DNA from: Gammaproteobacteria bacterium
Lineage (GTDB): Bacteria; Gemmatimonadota; Gemmatimonadetes; Longimicrobiales; Gaopeijiaceae
Direction: 5' to 3'
Length of the DNA stretch: 64,000 bases
Assembly (NCBI GenBank): GCA_028820325.1
Contig: JAPPJO010000020.1
Coordinates: 62,001-126,000 of the forward strand
The notes under the pieces were generated by a model, which saw nothing but the letters and a program-made list of their open reading frames with translations, had not been told where the DNA came from and did not search any database. The position numbers and the translations under genes are program-made. This document shows, one piece after another, positions 26,843 through 36,050 of the stretch. The stretch's first letter is position 1, and every line of letters starts with the position of its first letter.

Positions 26843-29800
26843 GCCCGGCGGCCCGCCCGAGCGTCCGCGGCGCATTCGAGGCCGTGCGCGGTCACGTCGG
26901 AACCCGCTTCGGGATGGCGGGAGTGCTGTGGGCGACCGTTCCCGTGGCCGTCATCCTGATGCTCGCATGGTGGCTGGGGGGCGCGGCGGGGTGGCGTCAG
27001 GGAAGCGCGGCGCCGCTGATCCTGGACGGGCTCGCGGTCGCCGCGGTCGCCACCCTGGTCGCTTTGCTGCTCCGGCTCCGGCGCCGCTGGCTCGACGAAG
27101 CCAGGGTCGCCGCAACCATGGAGGAGGCGACCGGTCTGGCCCGCGGCGTGGTGCGTAGCTCGCTCGAACTCTCCCGTTCGGTCCCGCCCGGCGTATCGGC
27201 CGCGCTGGCACGCCGTGCCGAAGCGCGGGTTGCGGGGCGCCTCACGTCCCCCACGTCCGTGCTGGCCGGATCGCTCCACCGGCGCAGCGGCCGCTGGATG
27301 CGCCTCGGGGCGGGGGCGCTGGTGGTGGCCAGCGTACCCGTGATCTCCGCGTGGGTCGCGTCGCCGGAACGGTCGCGGCGCGCGTGGTCGGGGCTCGCGA
27401 CTCCCTTCGGGGTGATGGCGAGCCCGCGCTATGCCCCTCTGGTGGTCCGGCCGGGGGACATCGAGGTCGCCCGGGGGTCGGACGTCGCCATCGAGGTCGA
27501 AACGATGGGACGCCTCGAGGTTACGCTGCACTCCCGCGCGCCCGGAGACGTACCGCGCGCCGACACGCGCCAGATGCCTGACAGCGTCGCAACGTTCCGG
27601 TTCAACGCCGTGGAAACCGCCTTCGAGTACTGGGCGTCGGCGCCTGACGGGAGCACGAGCGAGCGCTACCGGGTCACGCCGGTGGACCCGCTGTTCGTGG
27701 CGGATCTGACCCTGCAGCTCACCTTCCCTCCCCACACCGGCCGGTATGCGGAGGAGTATCGGGGATCCGCGCCCGGGTTGAGCGTTCCGGTGGGCACCCG
27801 CGTCCGCGTGGAAGGACGCGCCAGCCGCGAACTTCAGGTGGCCAGCCTCGCGGTCGAGGAGCCGGGCGGACCGGCTGTCGCCCTGCAGGTCGACGGCCCC
27901 CGCTTCCATGCCGACTGGACGCCGCGCGTCGGGGGCGTATACCACTGGCATCTGGTCGATGCGCGCGGCGGCGGTCCGGAGATCCCGCCCGTTCCGCTCG
28001 ACATCACCCTGGTGCGCGACTCGGTGCCCGCTGTCGCCATCGTGTTTCCCGGCCGCGACACCGTTCTGCCTCTCTCGATGGAGCAGCCGCTGGTCGTTCA
28101 GGCTCAGGACGACTACGGACTCGCTTCCGTCGAGCTGGTGGCCTACCGGGTGCGGTCTCTGGGGGCGCCCGAGGATCCGGTCGTGCGCAGAATGGGAATG
28201 GCCGGCACCCGGAGCGCCCTCGTGCGCCCGCTCCTGGACGTATCAGACTGGGGACTGCTCGCCGGCGACGTGGTCCGCTACCGGGCGCGCGTGCTCGACA
28301 ACGCACCGTCGCCGCAGATCGGCGAGAGCCCGGAATACGTGTTGCGCATGCCGGGGGCCTCCGAGCTTCGCTGGCAGGCCCAGCAGATGCTCGAGGACGC
28401 GGCGGCCGAGGTCGAGTCGCTGGCTGAACAGGCGGGAGAAGCGGCCGAGGAGACCCGCGAGCTGGAGCGGCGCAATCAGGCGGAGCTCGCCGAGGAGCGC
28501 CGGAACCCTGGAACGCAGGGCGAGGAGGAGCTGAGCTTCGAGGAGCAGGAGGAGCTGCGGCAGGCGCTCGAGGCGCAGGAGGAACTGGCCGCCGAGGTGG
28601 ATTCGCTGAGGCAGGAGCTGGAGGAGGTCTCCGAGTCCATGCGCCAGGCAGGTCTGCCGGATCCCGAGTTCACGGAGGAGATGGAGGAGCTTCAGCGTCT
28701 TCTCGAGGAGATGATGCCGGAGGAGCTGCGCGAACGCATGGAAGACATGGCGCGCAACCTGGAGGAGATGGACGAAGCCGCTTCCCTGGAAGCGCTGGAA
28801 CGGCTCGCGCAGGACCAGGAGGAAATGCGCCAGCGTCTGGAGGAATCCATCGAGCGCTTCCGCCGCGCCGCAACGGAACAGGCACTGCGCGCCGCCGAGG
28901 AGGAGGCCGCGGAGTTGGCGCGCAGGGAGGATGCGCTCGCCGACGCGATGGAGGAGGGGGACACCCTCGACCTGCGCGCGCGCCAGCAGGCCGACCTGGA
29001 GCAGCAGACCGAAGCGCTCCTGGAGCGCATGGAAGAGGCGCGCGAGCACCTCGACGAGCTGGGAGAGCAACAGGCCGGAGACCGCGCCCAGACCGCGGGC
29101 GAGCGTACCGACGAAGCGCGCCGCGACATGGCCGAAGCCCGCGAGCAGGCGGAGGCAGGAGAAGCACAGTCGGCCGCGCAGGAGGCCAGAGAGGCGGCCG
29201 AGGCGCTCAGGGAAGCACAGGAGGCGCTGGCGGAAGCGCGCGCCGAGATGACGCAGTCCATGGATGCCGCCGCCCGCGAGGCCCTCCGGCAGACGGCCGA
29301 GGATGCGCTCTCCCTCGCGCGCCAGCAGGCCGCGTTGCGCGAGCAGATGCGGCGCGCGAACACGGAGCAGCAGGCGGCCATGCGGGCCGATGAGGCATCG
29401 CTTCTGCGTGGGGTGCGCAACATGGCCGAGAACCTGAGCGCCGGATCGCGCGCCTCCGGCCAGGTTGATCGCGCGGTCAGCACCGCCATCGGCGAAGCCA
29501 TGGAGGCCATCACCGAGACGCTGGAAGCGCTCGACAGCCGGCGTGGGTCGACGCCGTCTCCGACCGCGACCGCCGAGGCGGCGGTTCGCGCGCTCAACCA
29601 GGTTGCGCTCCAGGCCATCGCAGGCGCCGGGCAGTCAGGGCAGGATGCGGCTTCGGGCGGAGCCGGAGAGATGCAGGAGATGCTCGAGGCGATCGCCCAG
29701 CGACAGGGTGATCTGATCATGCAGACCGAGGAACTCATGCCGATGCAGCTGGGCGAGCAGGCGCTCGCCAGGCAGATGCAACAGCTCTCGCAGGGTCAGG

Positions 29801-30219
29801 AGGCGGTGGCCGGCGAGCTCGGTGATCTGGCGCAGCAGCCGAACTCCGAAGAGCAGGCGCTCGGGGATCTTGATGAGCTTGCGCAGGAGGCGGCCGCTCT
29901 GGCCGAGGAACTCGCGATGGAGCGCCTGCGAGCGGAAACCATCGAACGCCAGGAGCAACTCTTCCAGCGCTTGCTGGATGCCGGGCGAAGCCTCGAGCGG
30001 GACGAGGAGTCGGATGAGCGGGAATCCGAGGTTCCCGGAGAATTCGAGCGAAACGTCGTAGGGCCTCTTTCGGAAGAGGACCTGAACGCGCTCCGGTTCG
30101 AGCTTCCTCCGGCGGATGTGCTGGGTCGCCTGCCCCCCGCGCAGAGGCGCCTGGTGATCGAGTACTTCGAGCGCCTCAACCAGGCTGCCGCCACCCTGCC
30201 CCCGGGAGGCGGGTCGTGA
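26839..30219 (+). CDS. Giant membrane-anchored coiled-coil protein (DUF4175-like)
   Basis: 1126 aa. Two membrane helices near residues 27-47 and 58-76, a third near 156-175 (GAGALVVASVPVISAWVA), then a periplasmic beta-rich region of about 300 residues with Ig-like repeats (LTLQLTFPPHTGRYAEEYRG; YGLASVELVAYRV). From about residue 505 to 1090 the sequence is almost continuous Glu/Gln/Ala/Arg-rich helix, predicted as a very long coiled coil, with few prolines. This layout matches the DUF4175-type proteins found beside DUF4159 genes in several Gram-negative phyla. Overlaps both neighbours by four bases. No enzymatic motif seen; probably a structural envelope protein. Confidence 0.75.
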   Translation: MSPAARPSVRGAFEAVRGHVGTRFGMAGVLWATVPVAVILMLAWWLGGAAGWRQGSAAPLILDGLAVAAVATLVALLLRLRRRWLDEARVAATMEEATGLARGVVRSSLELSRSVPPGVSAALARRAEARVAGRLTSPTSVLAGSLHRRSGRWMRLGAGALVVASVPVISAWVASPERSRRAWSGLATPFGVMASPRYAPLVVRPGDIEVARGSDVAIEVETMGRLEVTLHSRAPGDVPRADTRQMPDSVATFRFNAVETAFEYWASAPDGSTSERYRVTPVDPLFVADLTLQLTFPPHTGRYAEEYRGSAPGLSVPVGTRVRVEGRASRELQVASLAVEEPGGPAVALQVDGPRFHADWTPRVGGVYHWHLVDARGGGPEIPPVPLDITLVRDSVPAVAIVFPGRDTVLPLSMEQPLVVQAQDDYGLASVELVAYRVRSLGAPEDPVVRRMGMAGTRSALVRPLLDVSDWGLLAGDVVRYRARVLDNAPSPQIGESPEYVLRMPGASELRWQAQQMLEDAAAEVESLAEQAGEAAEETRELERRNQAELAEERRNPGTQGEEELSFEEQEELRQALEAQEELAAEVDSLRQELEEVSESMRQAGLPDPEFTEEMEELQRLLEEMMPEELRERMEDMARNLEEMDEAASLEALERLAQDQEEMRQRLEESIERFRRAATEQALRAAEEEAAELARREDALADAMEEGDTLDLRARQQADLEQQTEALLERMEEAREHLDELGEQQAGDRAQTAGERTDEARRDMAEAREQAEAGEAQSAAQEAREAAEALREAQEALAEARAEMTQSMDAAAREALRQTAEDALSLARQQAALREQMRRANTEQQAAMRADEASLLRGVRNMAENLSAGSRASGQVDRAVSTAIGEAMEAITETLEALDSRRGSTPSPTATAEAAVRALNQVALQAIAGAGQSGQDAASGGAGEMQEMLEAIAQRQGDLIMQTEELMPMQLGEQALARQMQQLSQGQEAVAGELGDLAQQPNSEEQALGDLDELAQEAAALAEELAMERLRAETIERQEQLFQRLLDAGRSLERDEESDERESEVPGEFERNVVGPLSEEDLNALRFELPPADVLGRLPPAQRRLVIEYFERLNQAAATLPPGGGS

Positions 30220-32000
30220 ACGACGGCACCCGGCGGAGGCTGTCGGCAGTTCCCTGGCTCGTGATCGGCATGGCGCTTGCGCTCGCACCCGCCACCGCGG
30301 ACGGCCAATTGTCGTCGAGCGATGAATCCCGGCTGCTGCGCGAGGCTGCGCGCGCCGAGTCGGCGGGAGACTACGCCGCCTCGGTCGAGATCCTCACGTC
30401 GCTGTTGGCGGAGCGGCCGGCTTCCTCGGGAGCCATTTTCGCACTGGAGCGCGTGCTGCGGGCACAGGGCCGGGTGTCGCAGGTTCTGGATCCCATCGAC
30501 GCGTTCCTGGCGGTCGACCCCGTGTCCACCGGTCCCCGCTACCTCAAGCTGAGGATCCTCCTGGAGGTGGATTCCCTGGCCGAACTGCGTTCCGCGGCGC
30601 AGTCCTGGATCGCGCAGAACCCGGCCTCGCCGGATTCCTATCGCGAAGTCGCGCGAGTGTACGAACGGGCGTTCGGGGGCGAGGAAGCGCTGTCCGTGCT
30701 TCGGCGGGGACAGAGCCGCGCGGGTGGTGGAGTCCTCGCGGTCGAAGCCGGAGATGTCCTGCTTCGCCTCGATCGTCCCCTGGAGGCCCTCATGGAGTGG
30801 GCACGCGCCCTCGACGGCCCGGATGCCCAGGCGCCCGGGGCCTTGCGGCGGATGGTGCGCACCGGCGGGGAGCATCCCGGGTTGGCACCCGCGGTGGTTC
30901 GCGAGCTGGCGGCGGAAGGTGCGTCCGAAACCCGCAGGCGGGCGGCAATCGAGATCGCGCTCGAGGCTCGCCTGCAGCCGGAGGCGCTGAGTCTTGCGGA
31001 GGAGGTTGCGGGAGATCTTCCGGAGCGTGAGCGCGAGGGCTTCCTCAACGCATTGCTGCGGCTCGCCGAGGAAAAGGACGCCGATCAGCTTGCGCTGTGG
31101 ACGCTGCAGCAGTTGCGCCGGGAGACTCCGAGGGGTTCACGAGCGCGCACGCTGGATCGACAGATCGCGGTCACCTCGCTCGTTGCCGGCGATACCGTGC
31201 GCGCGCTGGAGGCCAGGGAGCGGTACGCCCGCGGACTGCCCGAGCGCTCGCCGGAGCGGCGACGTGCTCTCGCCGAGATGATTCGACTGGAGACGGCGAC
31301 CGGCGCTCCCCTCGCGCTGCTCGACCGCTTCGCGGCCTTCCGCGAGGAGTTTCCGAACGCACCCGAAGCCGATCCGCTGGCGGTGGCGCTTTCGGCACGC
31401 TTTCGCGAGAACGGCGACCTGGAAACCGCGGCGTTCGTGCTGGAAGGGGTTCAGGGTCCGCTGAGCGCCCAGGAGCGTGCGTGGCTGGCGCTCGAGGCGG
31501 ACAACCGGGAGAGCGCCCGGATCAACCTGATGCTCGCCGCGGGGGGAATGCCCGCGACCGAAGCCACGGCGATCGTGCAGCTGATCGGCATCCTGGACCG
31601 GGTGGGCGAGGAGGCGGCCGCGCTGGCGGGCACGGTGGCCATCGCGCGCCACAGGGAAGGCGCCGGTGCGGCGTTCTCGCTGGTGAGCGATGCGGTGCAC
31701 GCCCTGCCGCCGGACGACCAGCCGCCCCTCCTCGCCATGGCCGCCCGCATCGCCGACGAAATCGACCAGCAGAGCGAGGCAGCGCGCCTGCGCGAATCTC
31801 TGGCCGCCACCTTTCCGGAGTCGAGCGAGGCGCCGGAAGCCATCCTGCAGTTGGCCCGCTACCGGGCAACCACCCCCACCGGCGTGCCGGCCGCCATCGA
31901 GCTGCTCGAGGAACTCATTCTGGCCCGCCCCAACAGCGCGGTCGTGCCGGTGGCCCGCCGCGAACTGGAACGCCTGAGGGCGTCAGGAGGTGCATCGTGA
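30216..32000 (+). CDS. Secreted TPR-like repeat protein
   Basis: 594 aa. Signal peptide with likely cleavage after ATADG (about residue 30), then all-helical repeats reminiscent of tetratricopeptide units, for example AARAESAGDYAASVEILTSL and YREVARVYERAFGGEEALSV. Repeats are degenerate across the whole length. The GTG start overlaps the preceding stop as GTGA with a GGGAGG-like site just upstream. Probably a periplasmic scaffold working with the coiled-coil protein before it; inference from operon position only. Confidence 0.75.
   Translation: MNDGTRRRLSAVPWLVIGMALALAPATADGQLSSSDESRLLREAARAESAGDYAASVEILTSLLAERPASSGAIFALERVLRAQGRVSQVLDPIDAFLAVDPVSTGPRYLKLRILLEVDSLAELRSAAQSWIAQNPASPDSYREVARVYERAFGGEEALSVLRRGQSRAGGGVLAVEAGDVLLRLDRPLEALMEWARALDGPDAQAPGALRRMVRTGGEHPGLAPAVVRELAAEGASETRRRAAIEIALEARLQPEALSLAEEVAGDLPEREREGFLNALLRLAEEKDADQLALWTLQQLRRETPRGSRARTLDRQIAVTSLVAGDTVRALEARERYARGLPERSPERRRALAEMIRLETATGAPLALLDRFAAFREEFPNAPEADPLAVALSARFRENGDLETAAFVLEGVQGPLSAQERAWLALEADNRESARINLMLAAGGMPATEATAIVQLIGILDRVGEEAAALAGTVAIARHREGAGAAFSLVSDAVHALPPDDQPPLLAMAARIADEIDQQSEAARLRESLAATFPESSEAPEAILQLARYRATTPTGVPAAIELLEELILARPNSAVVPVARRELERLRASGGAS
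31985..31990 (+). promoter_or_regulatory. Ribosome binding site deciding the start of the secreted amidotransferase-like gene
   Basis: AGGAGG six bases before GTG 31997. The frame is open 300 codons further upstream, inside the TPR gene, so this site is what fixes the start. Confidence 0.8.
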
Positions 32001-33280
32001 ACGATTCTTTCCGATCGAGAGGCGGGCGGTGCCTGGCCCGGACGACGCTGCTCGCGGCCCTGTTGCTGGCTCCGGGAGCCCTGCGGGCCCAGCATCTGCT
32101 GGTGCCGATGGACCAGGATCAGGACGATCACCTGAAGGCCTACGGCCTCACCTACTGGAGCCTCGAGCGGGGCGCGACCGCGGAGTGGCTGCTCAACTAC
32201 CGGGACGGCGCCTTCCTCTTGCCGGACAGGCAGGACGTTCGTCGGGAAGCGGCGTTTCGCGGCGTCAGCATCGAGCCGGTTGGCGCCGCCGACGTAGCCG
32301 CGATACGCGCGCTGATCGCGCGCTCCAACATGGAGTCGGTGATCCTCGAGAAGGCGCCCAGCGTTGCGATCTACACGCCCGCCAACACGACGCCCTGGGA
32401 CGACGCCGTGACGATGGCGCTCGAGTATGCAGGCATCACCTACGACAAGGTCTGGGATCCGGAGGTCCTGAACGGGGATCTGGAGAACTACGAATGGCTC
32501 CATCTCCACCACGAGGACTTCACGGGCCAGTATTCCAAGTTCTTCATCACGTACGCGGGAGCTCCCTGGCTGCAGGAGGAAGTGGCCCGAAACCAGGAGG
32601 TGGCGACCGCGTTCGGATATCCGCACGTGCCCGCGCTCAAGAAGGCGGTTGCGAGCGTGATTCTGGACTACGTCGAGGCAGGCGGCTTCCTCTTTGCCAT
32701 GTGCTCGGCAACCGAGACGCTCGGCCTGGCCCTGGCGGCCCGGGATGCCGACATCGCGGCGGCCTTCGCCGACGGGACCCCGCCGGCCCTCGACGCCTCG
32801 GCACACATGCAGTGGGGTCGGGCGCTGGGGTTTCAGAACGCCGAAGTGCAGCTCTCTCCGTCGGTCAACGCGTTCAGCGACATCGACGGCCACCAGGTCA
32901 ATACGCCCTGGCGGGAAGAACTCGGCACGTTTTCGCTCTTCGAGTTCTCGGCCAAGCTGGATCCCGTGCCGTCGATGCTGACGCAGAGCCATGAGGACGT
33001 GCTCTCCGACTTCTACGGGCTAACCACGTCCTTCCGCCTGGACCGCATCAAGCCGGGCGCCATCGTCCTGGCGCAGGAGGGCGGATGGGCCAAATACCTC
33101 CACGGGAACCGGGGCGAGGGAACCTGGACCTTCTACGGCGGGCACGATCCGGAAGACCCCGAGCACCAGATCGGCGATCCCCCCACGGATCTCTCGCTGC
33201 ACGCCAACTCAGGCGGCTATCGCCTGATCCTGAACAACGTCCTCTTCCCGGCGGCTCGCAAGAAGCAGCGCAAGACCTGA
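31997..33280 (+). CDS. Secreted protein of the group often labelled asparagine synthetase B (function unknown)
   Basis: 427 aa with a signal peptide (cleavage near ALRAQ, about residue 30), so it acts outside the cytoplasm. It resembles a Bacteroidota/Gemmatimonadota protein group that databases tend to name asparagine synthetase B; conserved stretches are MDQDQDDHLKAYGLTYW, NTTPWDDAVTMALEYAG and YEWLHLHHEDFTGQYSKF. There is no ATP-pyrophosphatase domain and no N-terminal Cys2 amidotransferase, so that name is not justified. GGFLFAMCSATETLG, with Cys236 at the end of a strand, looks like the nucleophile elbow of a class I amidotransferase-like fold, which would relate it to the DUF4159 protein three genes upstream. 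GTGA overlap with the TPR gene. Confidence 0.8.
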   Translation: MNDSFRSRGGRCLARTTLLAALLLAPGALRAQHLLVPMDQDQDDHLKAYGLTYWSLERGATAEWLLNYRDGAFLLPDRQDVRREAAFRGVSIEPVGAADVAAIRALIARSNMESVILEKAPSVAIYTPANTTPWDDAVTMALEYAGITYDKVWDPEVLNGDLENYEWLHLHHEDFTGQYSKFFITYAGAPWLQEEVARNQEVATAFGYPHVPALKKAVASVILDYVEAGGFLFAMCSATETLGLALAARDADIAAAFADGTPPALDASAHMQWGRALGFQNAEVQLSPSVNAFSDIDGHQVNTPWREELGTFSLFEFSAKLDPVPSMLTQSHEDVLSDFYGLTTSFRLDRIKPGAIVLAQEGGWAKYLHGNRGEGTWTFYGGHDPEDPEHQIGDPPTDLSLHANSGGYRLILNNVLFPAARKKQRKT

Positions 33281-33320
33281 CGCCGACGGCAGGGAAGATC
33301 ATACTCCGGACCTCCGCCCC

Positions 33321-35921
33321 GTGACCGCCGAGCGGACTCGTCCGCGGCCCGATCTCGTCCTCGCTCGCGAGGCGGCGGGCCGCATGCGCGAGCAGATCGC
33401 GCGGGCGGGCGGGCGCGAGGTCAGCTTTCTCGCCACCGTGACCCCCGAGCGCGTCATCGTTGACCCGCGCACCGTGGCCCGTGGCAATCGAGCCGCCGTG
33501 CTCGCCGCCGCCAACGACGCGCGCACCGGCGAGATCATGCTGCACAACCACCCCTCGGGGGTGCTGGAGCCCTCCGACGCGGACCTCCATGTGGCCGGCC
33601 AGCTCTACGAGCAGGCCGTCGGCAGCGCCATCGTCGACAACCTGGCGCGGGCGCTGTACGTGGTGGTGGAGCCGCCCCCGCCGTCGTCGCTCGAACCCCT
33701 GGATGTCCCCGAACTGGAGGCGGTGGCCGCCCCGGGCGGCGCCCTGTCGCGCCTGCACGGGCGCTATGAGGATCGTCCGGGCCAGCGCGCCATGCTGGCG
33801 GAGGTGGCGCGGGGATACAATCAGGGAGGGGTGACCCTGGTGGAGGCCGGCACCGGCACCGGAAAGTCGGTCGCCTATCTGCTCCCCGCGGCCCGCTGGG
33901 CGATCCGCAACAAGGAACGCACGGTCGTCTCCACCAACACCATCAACCTGCAGGAACAACTCGTCGCCAAGGATCTTCCCCTCGTGCGCGAGCTTCTGGG
34001 AGAGGACTTCCGCTGGGCGCTGATGAAGGGCCGGGGGAACTACATCTCCATCCGCCGCGCGCACCTGGCGGCGGAAGGCGCGGCCACCCTCTTCGAGGAG
34101 GACCGCACCCGCGAAGTCAACGGGCTGCTCGACTGGATCGCCGCAACGGAGGACGGATCGCTCGCAGACCTGGCGACTGCCCCGTCCCGCGAAGTATGGG
34201 AGGAAGTGCAGTCCGACTCCGACATCTGCCTGCACGCCCGCTGCCCGCACTTCCAGTCCTGCTTCTACCAGCGCTCGCGCCGGGTTGCGGCATCGGCCGA
34301 CGTGCTGGTGGTGAACCACCACCTGCTGTTCTCCGACCTCTCCCTGCGCATCGTCACCGACAACTTCACCCAGTCCGCGGCGCTGCCGGCGTACCGGCGA
34401 CTGATTCTCGACGAAGCGCACAACGTCGAGGACGCCGCCACCAGCCACTTGGGTGCAAGCCTGAGCCGAAAAGGGCTGGGCGCCACGCTGACCCGCCTGG
34501 AACGCGTGGCGGGCGTGGTGCGCCGCAAGCTCACCGGCCTGCCCACGGCTACGGAGGATGGCGTGCGGCCGGAGGGCTCCCTGGCACGTCCCGCCGCAAA
34601 ACCGCTTCTGGACCGCCTGACGGACCGGGTGCTCCCATCGCTCACGCAGGCGCGCGCGGCATTCCAGGCCTTCTTCGAGATCCTCGACGAGATGACGCCC
34701 CTCCCCGGAGGCGTGCGCGTCAGGCTGGGTTCCGAGCAACTCCCCGAACCGATCGACCGGGCTCGCGTGCATGAGAACTTCAGCGCGCTGCTGGACGCGC
34801 TCGCTGGGCTGGCCCGCGAACTTTCGGAACTGTCCCTGCGCATCGAGCTCACCGACGAGTGGCGCGAACCGCTGGAGGGCAGGATCCTCGATCTGCGCAG
34901 CATCGAGCGCCGCCTGACCAATGCTTCGCGGAGCCTGCGCCTCGTCCTGGATCCGGCGGAAGACGGACAGCGATACGTTCGCTGGGTGGAGCAGAGAAGC
35001 GCCCGGCGCGGCAAACGGCGCAATCTGCACCTCGCCGCCGCGCCCATCGAGCTGGACGAACTGCTCAGAGAACAGTTGTTCGAGCGCGTTCGCACCACCG
35101 TGCTCACCTCCGCGACCCTGACCACGCGCAAGGACTTCAGCTTTCTGCGAAGACGTCTCGGGCTCGCCGGCGATACCGGGGAGGTGGGCGCCCTGAAGGT
35201 CGATGAAGCACGCATCGACTCTCCTTTCGACTTCGGTGCGCAGACCCTGCTTTGCGTCCCGTCGGACCTGCCCCGGCCATCGTTCGGAATTTCCGCGGGA
35301 AGCGGTTCCTTCGATCGTGCCACGGCCCGGGCGGTGGCCGCGCTCGCCGACATCTCCGGGGGTGGGCTGTTCGCCCTCTTCACCTCGCATCGATCCCTGC
35401 GCGCGGTGGCGAAGGCGCTCAGGGCGGAGGGAGCGGGATCCTGGCCGCTGCTGGTGCACGGCGAGGATGACCGGTCCCGGCTCCTGGCCCGCTTCGTCGA
35501 GGCGGGCAACGCCATCCTGCTGGGCACGTCCTCCTTCTGGGAGGGAGTGGACGTGCCCGGCCGCCCCCTGCGCGCACTGCTCATCCAGAAGCTTCCGTTC
35601 AGCGTCCCCACGGATCCCGTGGTCGAGGCACGCATGGAAGCCATCGAGGCGGCCGGAGGGAATCCGTTCCAGGAGTTCATGCTGCCTCAGGCGGCGCTTC
35701 GCCTGCGCCAGGGATTCGGTCGCCTGGTGCGCTCGCGCCGGGACCGGGGGGCCGTGGTGCTGCTGGACTCGCGCATCGTCAAGTACCGCTACGGCCGCTA
35801 CCTGCTCGACTCGCTCCCCCCGGCGCCGCTCGCCCACGGGCCCTGGCGCCGCGTGGAGGAGTACTTGCGCGCATTCTACGAGCCCGCCGGCGAACCGCAG
35901 GCCGCGCAGCACACCGGATAG
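33321..35921 (+). CDS. dinG: DinG/XPD-type helicase with N-terminal RadC/JAMM-like domain
   Basis: 866 aa. Residues about 25-118 look like a RadC/JAB domain: the metalloprotease-type signature HxH-x7-S-x2-D is complete (His75, His77, Ser85, Asp88 in HNHPSGVLEPSDAD). The rest is a superfamily 2 DinG-like helicase: Walker A GTGTGKS with Lys182, DEAH box at Asp364-His367, and motif VI QGFGRLVRSRRDRG near the C-terminus. Of the four cysteines that hold the 4Fe-4S cluster in XPD/DinG, Cys303-x4-Cys308-x5-Cys314 are present, but the first is Ser243 (KGRGNYIS). Family role is unwinding 5' to 3' at forked or R-loop DNA. GTG start 41 bases after the previous gene. Confidence 0.9.
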   Translation: MTAERTRPRPDLVLAREAAGRMREQIARAGGREVSFLATVTPERVIVDPRTVARGNRAAVLAAANDARTGEIMLHNHPSGVLEPSDADLHVAGQLYEQAVGSAIVDNLARALYVVVEPPPPSSLEPLDVPELEAVAAPGGALSRLHGRYEDRPGQRAMLAEVARGYNQGGVTLVEAGTGTGKSVAYLLPAARWAIRNKERTVVSTNTINLQEQLVAKDLPLVRELLGEDFRWALMKGRGNYISIRRAHLAAEGAATLFEEDRTREVNGLLDWIAATEDGSLADLATAPSREVWEEVQSDSDICLHARCPHFQSCFYQRSRRVAASADVLVVNHHLLFSDLSLRIVTDNFTQSAALPAYRRLILDEAHNVEDAATSHLGASLSRKGLGATLTRLERVAGVVRRKLTGLPTATEDGVRPEGSLARPAAKPLLDRLTDRVLPSLTQARAAFQAFFEILDEMTPLPGGVRVRLGSEQLPEPIDRARVHENFSALLDALAGLARELSELSLRIELTDEWREPLEGRILDLRSIERRLTNASRSLRLVLDPAEDGQRYVRWVEQRSARRGKRRNLHLAAAPIELDELLREQLFERVRTTVLTSATLTTRKDFSFLRRRLGLAGDTGEVGALKVDEARIDSPFDFGAQTLLCVPSDLPRPSFGISAGSGSFDRATARAVAALADISGGGLFALFTSHRSLRAVAKALRAEGAGSWPLLVHGEDDRSRLLARFVEAGNAILLGTSSFWEGVDVPGRPLRALLIQKLPFSVPTDPVVEARMEAIEAAGGNPFQEFMLPQAALRLRQGFGRLVRSRRDRGAVVLLDSRIVKYRYGRYLLDSLPPAPLAHGPWRRVEEYLRAFYEPAGEPQAAQHTG

Positions 35922-35947
35922 GCAAGAGCCGGGACACGGCCGGCAGC

Positions 35948-35975
35948 TTGTCCCCCGCGACCAACGGGGTACATT
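35948..35975 (+). promoter_or_regulatory. Candidate promoter after the helicase gene
   Basis: TTGTCC at 35948-35953, 16-base spacer, TACATT at 35970-35975. A small hairpin CAGAGG/CCTCTG (36006-36022) lies in the resulting leader of the 71-aa membrane protein gene. This could be the promoter of the operon running through valS to selA. Confidence 0.35.
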
Positions 35976-36050
35976 ACCAGCGTTCGCGGTCTCCCCTTCA
36001 CGCGACAGAGGTCCTGCCTCTGCGCGGCACCCGAATCGGGCTCTGATTCC

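Noticed and set aside
31997..33280. Asparagine synthetase B
   Set aside because: Signal peptide present, no ATP-pyrophosphatase domain and no N-terminal cysteine amidotransferase; only the habitual database name supports it.
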